Below, piece after piece: positions 22,632 through 28,383 of a stretch of DNA of 28,383 nt. Position numbers and translations under genes: made by a program. Source of the DNA: a virus; the IMG/VR virus record IMGVR_UViG_3300033146_002649, positions 1 through 28,383 of that record. One strand, written 5' to 3'. The notes under the pieces are model-generated. The model was not told the origin of the DNA. It did no database searches and saw nothing but the letters and a program-made list of their open reading frames with translations. Within the stretch, counting starts at the first letter, position 1; the number at the start of each line of letters is the position of its first letter.

Positions 22632-23197
22632 TTTATTATCCCCATTTCTCTACCAATCTCAATATCCTTTCTACTTATGTAAGTATCTTCTATTGTTTTT
22701 ATGTTGGTATCATCTACTGTACTATACTTCTTAGCCATCATGCTAATAATCTCTCTAGGTGTATTATAACCATATTCTAGTAATGTCATAGCTTCTTCAT
22801 TACCCCAACCAGTAGCAAAATACTTATCTTTAATCTCATAGATAGATGTCCTCATTGCCTCAATCTCTTGAAATGTAAGTTGGTAAGCTTTCTCTTTTTG
22901 ACAGATAATGATTTGTGAGTCTCCTAAAGCTATACATTTGCTATTCAATAACTTAGAAAACTTAGCTCCAAAATCAACTAGAAATTCTAATGATAGATTA
23001 ATCGGAAATTCCGACTTTCTTAAAAGGTTTATAAACATCTTATTGATTGTTACATCTCCTGTTGTACCTACTAAGACATTTTCATCGACCTTATAAGCTT
23101 TAACCTCGTCTCTTGATATAATGTTATCTGTGAGTCCTATACTATCTGTTGTGATTACATTCTTGTTGTTCAATCTACTTAATATTACTAGTGACAT
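22628..23197 (-). CDS. Proteasome/HslV-like (Ntn-hydrolase-fold) protein
   Basis: 189 aa with AGGGGAGGA upstream. The N-terminal ILSRLNNKNVITTDSIG, GTTGD (44-48), and the ATGWGNEEAMTLLEYGYN block (128-145) resemble 20S proteasome beta or HslV subunits, which have a Ser/Thr near the start, a central GxxGD-like turn and GSGxxxAxxxLxxG. True proteases expose an N-terminal threonine; here TTDS is at 16-19 with no visible processing site, so activity is uncertain. It may be an assembly or regulatory homologue. It is in the early arm, not in the structural cluster. Confidence 0.6.
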   Translation of the reverse strand: MSLVILSRLNNKNVITTDSIGLTDNIISRDEVKAYKVDENVLVGTTGDVTINKMFINLLRKSEFPINLSLEFLVDFGAKFSKLLNSKCIALGDSQIIICQKEKAYQLTFQEIEAMRTSIYEIKDKYFATGWGNEEAMTLLEYGYNTPREIISMMAKKYSTVDDTNIKTIEDTYISRKDIEIGREMGIIK

Positions 23198-23453
23198 CTA
23201 AGTCCTCCCCTAAATCTTCTAAACATTCTCTTACTTCTTTTGTTGCTTTTCTCAATCTACCAAAACTATCTGTTGTTACTTCTTTAAGTTCTTTAAATTC
23301 TTGTTTCATTTCTGCTCTAAAGTCTTGCATACTATATCTAGCAGAGTTTACATCACCTATAAGCTCATCTACTAATCTGATTATCTTTTTGATTGGGTCT
23401 TCTTCTATTATCTCTACTGCTACTGTCTCATGTCCTTTAATTGTCTTAATCAT
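23175..23453 (-). CDS. Small acidic coiled-coil protein
   Basis: 92 aa, its start 30 bp beyond the C-tract hairpin and preceded by AAAGG. Most of it, 20-85, is a charged helix with heptad-like spacing (RLVDELIGDVNSARYSMQDFRAEM). It overlaps the next gene by 23 bp. No function is recognised. Confidence 0.68.
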   Translation of the reverse strand: MIKTIKGHETVAVEIIEEDPIKKIIRLVDELIGDVNSARYSMQDFRAEMKQEFKELKEVTTDSFGRLRKATKEVRECLEDLGEDLDVTSNIK

Positions 23454-23483
23454 TTTGTTTTCCTTTGTTGTTGTTATTTTATT

Positions 23484-23507
23484 CTTAGGGGGGTATCTAA
23501 ACCCCCC
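23484..23507 (-). promoter_or_regulatory. C-tract hairpin element E6 in left operon
   Basis: On the minus strand, GGGGGG pairs with CCCCCC across a loop (TTTAGATA) and the sequence goes on CCCCCCTAAG, matching the 5' half of the late-region elements. It lies in the 66-bp gap before the 92-aa gene. It lacks a T tract, so is more likely a processing or regulatory hairpin than a terminator. Confidence 0.55.
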
Positions 23508-23519
23508 TGTATCAATTAC

Positions 23520-23939
23520 TTACATCTTTTCTAGTTCTTTTTCCATTGCAACCTTTTGTAGCTCCAACCTTTCTATTGCTTGTTTTTTTATAAAAGTGTG
23601 AAGTGTTGTGACTATATACTTCTCTCTTTGAAAAGACATTTCAACAATCTTAGCAAACACCTTTAGTAGTTCATCTTTTACAAATATCCTTTCAACAACA
23701 TTTAATTCCACCTCACACCAATATAAAACCTCTGTTAGTGTTGGCTTGTTCTTATATGCTTTATGAAAATCTTTTATAAAATCTATAATCAACTCATGAC
23801 TTTTTGTCGCAAAGTTATCACCATTAATCTTTTGTAAACCTAATAATTCCTTTGTAGTTTCATAATCACTTAAAAATACTGCTACTATCTCTGTTTGATA
23901 CTCTCTATTTATGAACATTTTTTTGTTATTCTTTTCCAT
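23520..23939 (-). CDS. Free-standing DnaB N-terminal-domain-like protein
   Basis: 139 aa from the ATG at 23939, chosen because AAAGGAG lies 8 bases upstream; the upstream ATGs overlap the preceding gene. Residues about 10-70 resemble the helical N-terminal domain of replicative DnaB helicases (a short helix, then LSDYETTKELLG, then ATKSHELIIDFIKDFHKAYKNKPTLTEV by pattern). The final stretch FIKKQAIERLELQKVAM is like the DnaB linker region. There is no ATPase half and no Walker motif. It could bind and load host DnaB, or block it. Similarity is by eye. Confidence 0.58.
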   Translation of the reverse strand: MEKNNKKMFINREYQTEIVAVFLSDYETTKELLGLQKINGDNFATKSHELIIDFIKDFHKAYKNKPTLTEVLYWCEVELNVVERIFVKDELLKVFAKIVEMSFQREKYIVTTLHTFIKKQAIERLELQKVAMEKELEKM

Positions 23940-23958
23940 CTTATTCTCCTTTGTTTTG

Positions 23959-24903
23959 TTAAAATTTTCTAAATTCATCATTTATGAATGCGGTTATTAT
24001 TTGGTTTTGGTCGGATTTTGTGAAGTCGTCAAAGTCAGCGTCAATGTTAGGTAATCTGTTGAAATACTTAATAGTCTCATTTCTAAAGAAAACATCTATA
24101 CTGCTCTTTGTTACATGCCCTTGTTTGTTCTTGTTGATTACTTCATCTTCCATGAGAATATCATAGATGTATGTCTTACCCTCTTTTGTCCATTTCATAC
24201 TAGAAGTATCAATACCGTTAAAAGTACTATCTGTTATTTGAGCATACTCTGTTGGAATACCACTATATAATACCCAAGTGCTACCACTCTTATAACAAAC
24301 ACCTTTAATTTTAAGATATTGGTTTAGTTTCCTAGCAGAGCTAATACCGAACTGTTTCGCTACTGTTGTTGTGTTAGCTAATGTAGAAGAGCCATAAAAA
24401 GTTTTTAGCTTATCTTCTAGTTTCTCTACTTTCTCTGTCTCAATTTGTAGGTTTGTTGTTAGTTGGATTGTCTCATTTTGTAACATCTCAATCATTTGCA
24501 CACTATCTGCTAAGACTTTCTCTACCATTTGAGCAGGTGTAAGAGTTGGTGTTATTGTTTTACCTCTTCTTAGGTCTCTCAAAATATGTTTAACTTCTTT
24601 TTTAAACTTCTTAGCTATTGGTTTTCTTGATTGCATTAATATTTCATACAACCCATCTTCAGTTACAAACCACATATCTCTGTTTTGACCTGATGCAAGA
24701 ATTGTTTGCATCAGCTTTTCTTCCTCGTCAATAGTTTTTAACATTTCACTTGCTCTACTATGCTCAATCCATTCCGCAATATCTTTAGCTAAAAATTTAG
24801 GTTCATCTAAGTCACCATAGATTTTTAGTTCTTTTTCTAATACTATTACGCTCTTCGCTACTTCTACTCTCTCAACTTTTACAATTTCGTTGATTTTTCT
24901 CAT
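23959..24903 (-). CDS. BRO-N / KilA-C-type regulatory protein (antirepressor family)
   Basis: 314 aa. Residues 17-113 form a BRO-N domain: VIVLEKELKIYGD, FLAKDIAEWIE, the LASGQNRDMWFVTEDGLY segment and the helix KKFKKEVKHILRDLRRG. Residues 125-168 form a coiled coil, and 175-240 resemble a KilA-C helix-turn-helix (TVAKQFGISSARKLNQYL). BRO/KilA proteins are DNA-binding regulators, often antirepressors, in phages. The gene has its own promoter at 24947-24990 that shares motifs with the C blocks. No repressor target was found in the window. Domain calls are quite sure. Confidence 0.82.
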   Translation of the reverse strand: MRKINEIVKVERVEVAKSVIVLEKELKIYGDLDEPKFLAKDIAEWIEHSRASEMLKTIDEEEKLMQTILASGQNRDMWFVTEDGLYEILMQSRKPIAKKFKKEVKHILRDLRRGKTITPTLTPAQMVEKVLADSVQMIEMLQNETIQLTTNLQIETEKVEKLEDKLKTFYGSSTLANTTTVAKQFGISSARKLNQYLKIKGVCYKSGSTWVLYSGIPTEYAQITDSTFNGIDTSSMKWTKEGKTYIYDILMEDEVINKNKQGHVTKSSIDVFFRNETIKYFNRLPNIDADFDDFTKSDQNQIITAFINDEFRKF

Positions 24904-24946
24904 GTTGTCTCCTATCGCTATTTTTTTTGTTTATTGGTTTTTGTCA

Positions 24947-24995
24947 CCTTACAATTATAAATACTAAACCTTTCAAAACTTTTTTTTATTTTTTT
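24947..24995 (-). promoter_or_regulatory. Promoter of the BRO-type gene
   Basis: On the minus strand, A-tracts and GTTTTGAAAGG lead to TATTTATAATTGTAAGGT (24947-24964 on the plus strand), matching the promoter before 445 (TATTTATAAATGTAAGGT). A -10 TATAAT is visible within it. It lies 44 bp before the ATG. Confidence 0.7.
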
Positions 24996-25127
24996 TGTTT
25001 TTTCAAAGTTTTTTTTAAATGTTGTAATTTTCTTGTATTTTCCTCTATTTTGCATGAGTTAGAGGACAAATCCTCAACTTCTATTTTAAATAGGGGAATT
25101 GCGATAGGCAAACTTAGATATTTTCTC

Positions 25128-25225
25128 AAAAAAATAAGAGGGAGACTATCATATTTCAGATAGAAACCCTCTTAGACACCACTTACCAAAAGAAAAGTAA
25201 GATAGTAATGAAACGAACAAACAAT
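25128..25225 (-). ncRNA. Candidate small RNA with own promoter and terminator
   Basis: About 98 nt. Minus-strand promoter: TTGACA (25254-25259 on the plus strand), 16-base spacer, TATAGT (25232-25237), a near-consensus host sigma-70 match. The transcript would begin near 25225, form a CTTAC/GTAAG stem (25182-25201) and end in a hairpin TAAGAGGG/CCCTCTTA with inner CTATC/GATAG (25135-25174) followed by seven U residues. Promoter, body and terminator make a complete RNA gene. It could be a regulator of the phage or host, or an attenuator of the downstream BRO-type gene. Expression is not shown. Confidence 0.6.
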
Positions 25226-25231
25226 AAAACA

Positions 25232-25259
25232 ACTATATAACTTGCTATATTTTTGTCAA
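25232..25259 (-). promoter_or_regulatory. Near-consensus sigma-70 promoter
   Basis: TTGACA, 16 bp, TATAGT on the minus strand, directly behind the stop codon of the helicase gene. This is the best host-type promoter I see in the window. Confidence 0.75.
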
Positions 25260-25271
25260 CATAAATTTCAG

Positions 25272-26531
25272 TTATCTTTTAAGCTTTTTAATTCTCTTTT
25301 GATAACCATCTAATGTTATAGGTTCTTCATTCAACCACATTTGAAACAAAGTACGCATTCTAATACTAGGGATATAGACATTTATCTCCTCCCCATTTCT
25401 AATTGCACTTCTCCAAATCCATTGTATCATTTCAGATAATGCCCACTGAAGTTTATGGTCTGGGTGGATTGGACAGTCTTTATCTTGATAGAAAGTTTCT
25501 ATAAAGGGGTTTAAATATCTATTAGAAAGGTATATTACATTTGTTTTATGCCCATAATCATTTGTTCCTTTCATATTCATACTTAGAAAAGACTTTTGAT
25601 ACTTCCCCAAAACATCTATTTTCATATTCTTTAAGCAAGTTACTAATGTATTTTCCACTTTCCCTTTATATTTGTTTCTTATAACATTCGTAACATTTCT
25701 TTTTAACTGTGCTTTCTCTTTTTTACCCAATCTCTTTGTCCAATTTGTAGCAAAAGCAGTACTACTATACCCTACATTGTTTATTTTGCCCTCTAATATT
25801 GTTATTTTCTTTTTAATATCGCTTATTTTTACTTCTCTTTTATCAAAAAGCTCTAATTTCTCCCAAGTGTAACCTAAAAATCTAAAATATTGAGCCATCA
25901 TAGAACAATCAAACATATAAGTAAGTATTATAATATCCTCAAAACAGTCAATAGTCTCACGACTTAATAACCATGTAAAGAAAACACTCTTTACTACATC
26001 TTTATCTTTCATTATATTGGTATAATAAACTGTACCCTCTTTTTTCATGAGCTTAACAAAGTTCTTATCAACTAATTCTGTCTCGTCTCCTCTCTTCTCT
26101 ATCCATTCTGCAACACCATTTTCACAAAACTTAACCTTTTCTAATACTGTTAGTAGTCTAAAGTCTCCTTTCTTTAAAGATTTTGTCTCTATTACTTCTG
26201 AAACTTCATCAAGTATTAATGTAAACCCACCTTTAACTATTAGCTCTCTTACCTCTTCATCAAAAAATTCAAATGCTTTATGAGTTGTTGCAATAGAAAC
26301 ACCACTATCTAATTTCTTTAATAATGTTCTGTGACTTAACACACCATCTATATAAGGACTTTCCACATTAGGACATTTAGATACTATTCTCTTCACTTCT
26401 GATATAGTTGGGGTAATATATATAAAACTTCTATAAGAGTGTCTATTCATGTACCCTATGGCTCTATTTGTTTTTCCTGTTCCCATTACTTCATCTACAA
26501 CTTTAATTCTTGTTTGTTCTTTTCTATTCAT
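25272..26531 (-). CDS. SF2-like helicase (putative replication helicase)
   Basis: 419 aa with a GGGAG site before the ATG. Walker A EVMGTGKT (14-21), a TTH element after a strand (82-84), and motif II LILDEVSE (105-112) mark an ATPase of the helicase class. Near the end QWIWRSAIRNGEEINVYIP (370-388) resembles the arginine-finger motif VI. The middle is rich in basic helices. With no polymerase or primase nearby, it likely opens the origin or unwinds DNA for host enzymes. It lies behind the promoter/operator at 26555-26600. Fine family unknown. Confidence 0.75.
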   Translation of the reverse strand: MNRKEQTRIKVVDEVMGTGKTNRAIGYMNRHSYRSFIYITPTISEVKRIVSKCPNVESPYIDGVLSHRTLLKKLDSGVSIATTHKAFEFFDEEVRELIVKGGFTLILDEVSEVIETKSLKKGDFRLLTVLEKVKFCENGVAEWIEKRGDETELVDKNFVKLMKKEGTVYYTNIMKDKDVVKSVFFTWLLSRETIDCFEDIIILTYMFDCSMMAQYFRFLGYTWEKLELFDKREVKISDIKKKITILEGKINNVGYSSTAFATNWTKRLGKKEKAQLKRNVTNVIRNKYKGKVENTLVTCLKNMKIDVLGKYQKSFLSMNMKGTNDYGHKTNVIYLSNRYLNPFIETFYQDKDCPIHPDHKLQWALSEMIQWIWRSAIRNGEEINVYIPSIRMRTLFQMWLNEEPITLDGYQKRIKKLKR

Positions 26532-26554
26532 CTTCTTAATCTCCCTTACTTCTC

Positions 26555-26605
26555 TATACTAACTATAAATAGTATAAAAGCAAACTTTATTTTCTTTTTT
26601 TTTCA
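26555..26605 (-). promoter_or_regulatory. Promoter with palindromic operator before helicase
   Basis: On the minus strand A-tracts and GTTTGC precede TATTTATAGT. The box lies inside a palindrome: TATACTA (26555-26561 on the plus strand) with TAGTATA (26570-26576), and ACTATTTATAGT within it. An operator overlapping a promoter box suggests autoregulation. The A-tract plus TATTTATA layout is shared with blocks C and the BRO promoter. Confidence 0.65.
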
Positions 26606-26745
26606 TTTTCTCTTGTTCTATCATTCTCACTCTTTATCAATAATCTTACTAAACACTCTAATTCAAACACTTTAGACCTCATTTCTTTAGTTTCCTTATT
26701 TACTCTGTTGTCTATATACCTATCAATAGTTTTCTTGAAAAACAT
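26587..26745 (-). CDS. Small 52-aa coiled-coil protein
   Basis: The frame starts with ATG at 26745 and ends TAA at 26587-26589. AAAGGGAG lies 6 bases upstream, overlapping the end of the preceding gene, which stops 3 bases before. The product starts MFFKKTIDRYIDNRVNKE and is a charged helix with a lysine-rich end. It is shorter than usual gene-finder limits but has a strong ribosome site and coupled position. No function is recognised. The downstream promoter overlaps its final codons. Confidence 0.68.
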   Translation of the reverse strand: MFFKKTIDRYIDNRVNKETKEMRSKVFELECLVRLLIKSENDRTRENEKKRK

Positions 26746-26747
26746 AA

Positions 26748-27482
26748 TTAGCTCCCTTTCCTCATATCTATTCTTTTTCTAAACATACTATAACCTATCC
26801 CATTTCTACCAAAACGCTTATATGACGCTTTCTCTGTTGAAATGGCTTTTGATACATCTTCCTTTATATCCTCTTCTGTACCTATCTCATTCTTAGCTAC
26901 AAGTGTGTTCTCTATACTATCTATATCATTTGTTTCTGTTATCATTGGTTCTTCCTCAAGACTATCTAGGAAATCTTGAAATTCACTATCTATTTCTCCT
27001 TGTTCCTCTTCTATTTCCTTTTGTTCAGCAAAAATGATAAGTTTTAACTCTATCCCCTCTATATCTATAAAGATGTTTATTAGTTGTCTTAAATCCTTTT
27101 GTTCAAACATAACAACCTCTAAATCTTCTCCAACTACAAACCCTCTAATAAATTTTATATCCTCTTCTTCTCTAACTCTCTCTATTGCTTGATTATATTC
27201 TCTTACTTCATCTATAACGTTTTCTAAGAAGTTCTCTAATGTTATGTAATTACCCTCTAAAAGCTTAAAATCATCTACTGTGCCTATTATCTCTTTTGGT
27301 GTGGTATGTAATTCATCTTCAACCTCTATAAGCTCCTCTATGGTTTCATTGTTTAGCTCTCTCTTAATTCTTCTAAACTTATCAACACCTTTCTCATTTT
27401 TTGTTGTCTTTGACTTATGTCCATTGTCTATCAAAGAACTGAAATGTCTTGCTAATGTACTCTTGCTTTCTCTTCTGCTCAT
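26748..27482 (-). CDS. Acidic early protein of unknown function (first gene of left arm)
   Basis: 244 aa from the ATG at 27482, chosen because GGAG lies upstream; a TTG at 27527 would add 15 residues but has no ribosome site. The first 50 residues are basic (SRRESKSTLARHFSS), the middle (about 60-210) strongly acidic with glutamate runs, and the C-terminus basic (RFGRNGIGYSMFRKRIDMRKG). It is the first gene after the inverted promoter block, so an origin-binding or host take-over role is possible, but no family is recognised. Confidence 0.75.
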   Translation of the reverse strand: MSRRESKSTLARHFSSLIDNGHKSKTTKNEKGVDKFRRIKRELNNETIEELIEVEDELHTTPKEIIGTVDDFKLLEGNYITLENFLENVIDEVREYNQAIERVREEEDIKFIRGFVVGEDLEVVMFEQKDLRQLINIFIDIEGIELKLIIFAEQKEIEEEQGEIDSEFQDFLDSLEEEPMITETNDIDSIENTLVAKNEIGTEEDIKEDVSKAISTEKASYKRFGRNGIGYSMFRKRIDMRKGS

Positions 27483-27510
27483 CTTTTCTCCATTCATAAT
27501 TTTGTTATTT

Positions 27511-27605
27511 GATTGGTGTATATCCAATCTGTTTATAAATACTTTCTTAGCAAGAAAAAAATTTTTTTTATTTTCTTTTTTTTGAAGTTTTTTTTGAATA
27601 TGTGG
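27511..27605 (-). promoter_or_regulatory. Leftward early promoter region (block C, right copy)
   Basis: Bases 27532-27595 are the inverted counterpart of 339-402, with A-tracts, TTGCTAAG and TATTTATAAA. In the leader a perfect dyad, GATTGG (27511-27516) and CCAATC (27524-27529), overlaps the start of transcription and may be an operator. It faces the left operon as the other copy faces the right operon. Confidence 0.7.
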
Positions 27606-27648
27606 TTTTAAGGCTTATCTTAGGCTTTTTTTGGACTTTCCTCAAATG

Positions 27649-27702
27649 TTGGCAACAACAGGAATTGAATATTTAGTTATTTAGTATTTGTAGTTATAAT
27701 AA
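27649..27702 (-). repeat. Inverted-repeat block A, right copy
   Basis: 54 bp identical to the reverse complement of 109-162. Here it lies between the promoter block C and the 58-bp repeats, not beside the 56-bp array as on the left. The order A, B is therefore swapped between the two sides. Confidence 0.92.
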
Positions 27703-27716
27703 AATAGATTATATTT

Positions 27717-27884
27717 ATTGTTATATTCTCTTATATTTCATATAATATCTTATATAATGTTAGTAGTTTTTTATATTGTTATATTCTCTTATATTTCATA
27801 TAATATCTTATATAATGTTAGTAGTTTTTTATATTGTTATATTCTCTTATATTTCATATAATATCTTATATAATGTTAGTAGCT
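27717..27884 (+). repeat. Three tandem 58-bp AT-rich repeats (possible DNA-unwinding element)
   Basis: Units start at 27717, 27775 and 27833; the first two are identical (58 bp), and the third matches for 50 bp. They are almost only A and T, with CATATAATATCTTATATAAT inside. Such easily melted direct repeats are typical of origins. No copy occurs in the left half. Confidence 0.9.
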
Positions 27885-27934
27885 TTTAGGGTTTAATCTT
27901 TTCTTTATATCTTTATATTTTTTTATTAATCTTC

Positions 27935-28015
27935 TGTTTATAGGATATTCCTTTTTTTAGGTGGGTTAAGTTATTATCTATCATAGAGTTATAAGACTTA
28001 CTAAAAACAAAAAAA
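27935..28015 (-). repeat. Inverted-repeat block B, right copy
   Basis: About 81 bp match the reverse complement of 244-325 with roughly seven mismatches, and it is located next to a minus-strand terminator just as its partner is next to a plus-strand one. Confidence 0.88.
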
Positions 28016-28030
28016 CCACAAAATCGTGGT
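28009..28030 (-). terminator. Intrinsic terminator facing the left operon
   Basis: Minus-strand ACCAC/GTGGT with loop GATTTT, followed by seven U residues. It mirrors the plus-strand terminator at 226-250 and would stop transcripts coming out of the repeat array toward the left operon. Confidence 0.68.
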
Positions 28031-28035
28031 ACTTT

Positions 28036-28260
28036 TATGATAATACTCTATAAAACACTCCCAAAAGAGAGAGAAATAGATAACCAAAACATACTAAAAA
28101 TAATCTTCTATAAGAACAACCAAAGGTGAGAGATAGACAACTAATAATTTAAGAATATAACTAATTACTATAACCACCAAAGGGGAGAGGTAAATAAAGC
28201 TATATAAGACAATCAAAACATAAAGACTATAAGTTATATAACAAACAAAAGATAATCAAT
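28036..28260 (-). repeat. Degenerate 60-bp repeat array, opposite to the 56-bp repeats
   Basis: CTATAA cores occur at 28048, 28108, 28168 and 28227, about 60 bp apart. The second copy is the clearest: AATCTTCTATAAGAAC is the exact complement of part of the 56-bp repeat. The CCAAAGG and AGAGATAGACAAC portions are also inverted versions. Thus an older, diverged array faces the recent perfect array across about 28260. Confidence 0.72.
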
Positions 28261-28270
28261 CCTACATAGC

Positions 28271-28383
28271 TTATTAATGTCTTAGTTATCTATTTTTCTC
28301 TTTGAGAGTTCTTATAGAAGATTATCTTATTAATGTCTTAGTTATCTATTTTTCTCTTTGAGAGTTCTTATAGAAGATTATCT
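28271..28383 (+). repeat. 56-bp tandem repeats at right end
   Basis: Full copy 28283-28332 and partial copy 28339-28383, period 56 bp, preceded by a half-unit at 28271. The sequence stops inside a repeat unit; joined to base 1 it continues into the two copies at 2-114. Confidence 0.9.
28338..28383. other. 46-bp end overlap with bases 1-46
   Basis: The last 46 bases are identical to the first 46. This is the usual sign of a circular or circularly permuted assembly. As it lies wholly in a tandem repeat, it can also come from repeat collapse, so exact size and copy number are uncertain. Confidence 0.85.

Larger units (their letters stand above)
24904..25271. other. Non-coding gap with promoter and small RNA candidate
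   Basis: In this 368-bp gap, read on the minus strand, there are a sigma-70 promoter (25232-25259), a small RNA with an intrinsic terminator (25128-25225), a GAGGA/TCCTC hairpin near 25053-25066, and then the promoter of the BRO-type gene. No convincing gene is present on either strand; a 78-codon plus-strand frame at 24927-25163 looks accidental. Confidence 0.8.
27528..28383. other. Right half of the non-coding control region
   Basis: No gene is seen in these 856 bp. They contain, in order, the inverted C block, block A copy, three 58-bp repeats, block B copy, a minus-strand terminator, a degenerate opposed repeat array and the start of the 56-bp array. Joined to 1-444 this is the only large non-coding region of the genome, and the best place for the origin. 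Confidence 0.85.

Noticed and set aside
25053-25066. tRNA-like fragment with GAGGA/TCCTC stem
   Set aside because: Only one short stem is seen; no anticodon or acceptor arms fit around it.
24927-25163. 78-codon plus-strand frame
   Set aside because: It runs through the promoter and terminator of the opposite strand, has no ribosome site and has phenylalanine-rich content from poly-A/T tracts.
27483-27527. N-terminal extension of the first left-arm gene from TTG at 27527
   Set aside because: No ribosome site and it overlaps the leader dyad; ATG at 27482 has GGAG upstream.

Overview
The window is a small, visibly AT-rich, tailed double-stranded DNA phage genome, and probably the whole genome. 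It has a portal, terminase, HK97-type capsid, tail tube, tape measure (857 aa) and adhesin, which fits a long non-contractile (siphovirus-like) tail. Bases 1-46 are identical to bases 28338-28383 and both lie in the same tandem repeat, so the sequence closes into a circle of about 28,337 bp (circular or permuted DNA, or an assembly join in a repeat). Clear Shine-Dalgarno sequences, TGA used as a stop and intrinsic terminators point to a low-GC host that uses Shine-Dalgarno initiation (Bacillota- or Fusobacteriota-like). I cannot name the host. No tRNA, integrase, repressor, DNA polymerase, primase or recognisable endolysin was found.

Layout. (1) The two window ends join into one large non-coding control region (27528-28383 plus 1-444). 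It holds tandem 56-bp and 58-bp repeats, a degenerate opposed repeat array, and three separate sequence blocks (A, B, C) present once on each side in inverted orientation. It behaves like a divergent promoter/origin region. (2) A short rightward early operon (445-2412) encodes two sigma-factor-like proteins and one unknown, followed by a structured non-coding stretch and terminator. (3) A rightward late region (2717-21863) runs portal, MuF-like head protein, membrane coiled-coil protein, terminase with a fused small-subunit-like domain, scaffold, capsid, connectors, tail tube, tail chaperone, tape measure, hub, adhesin, fibre, holin candidate and three tandem paralogous small proteins. (4) A leftward early operon (27482 down to 21948) encodes an acidic unknown, a 52-aa protein, an SF2-like helicase, a probable small RNA, a BRO/KilA-type regulator, a free-standing DnaB-N-like domain, a proteasome/HslV-like protein and a zinc-ribbon protein.

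How it may work together. Host polymerase, or polymerase with early factors, would fire outward from the inverted C blocks. The right arm then makes two sigma-like factors. A repeated element beginning CCCCCCTAAGG stands before the head, scaffold/capsid, tail and lysis modules, which makes it a candidate late promoter or mRNA processing signal. Internal terminators after the capsid and after the tail tube/chaperone genes would set the high expression of those proteins. Replication probably borrows the host replisome, using the phage helicase, the DnaB-N-like protein and the AT-only repeats. Function calls come from reading protein motifs by eye; no database search was possible.
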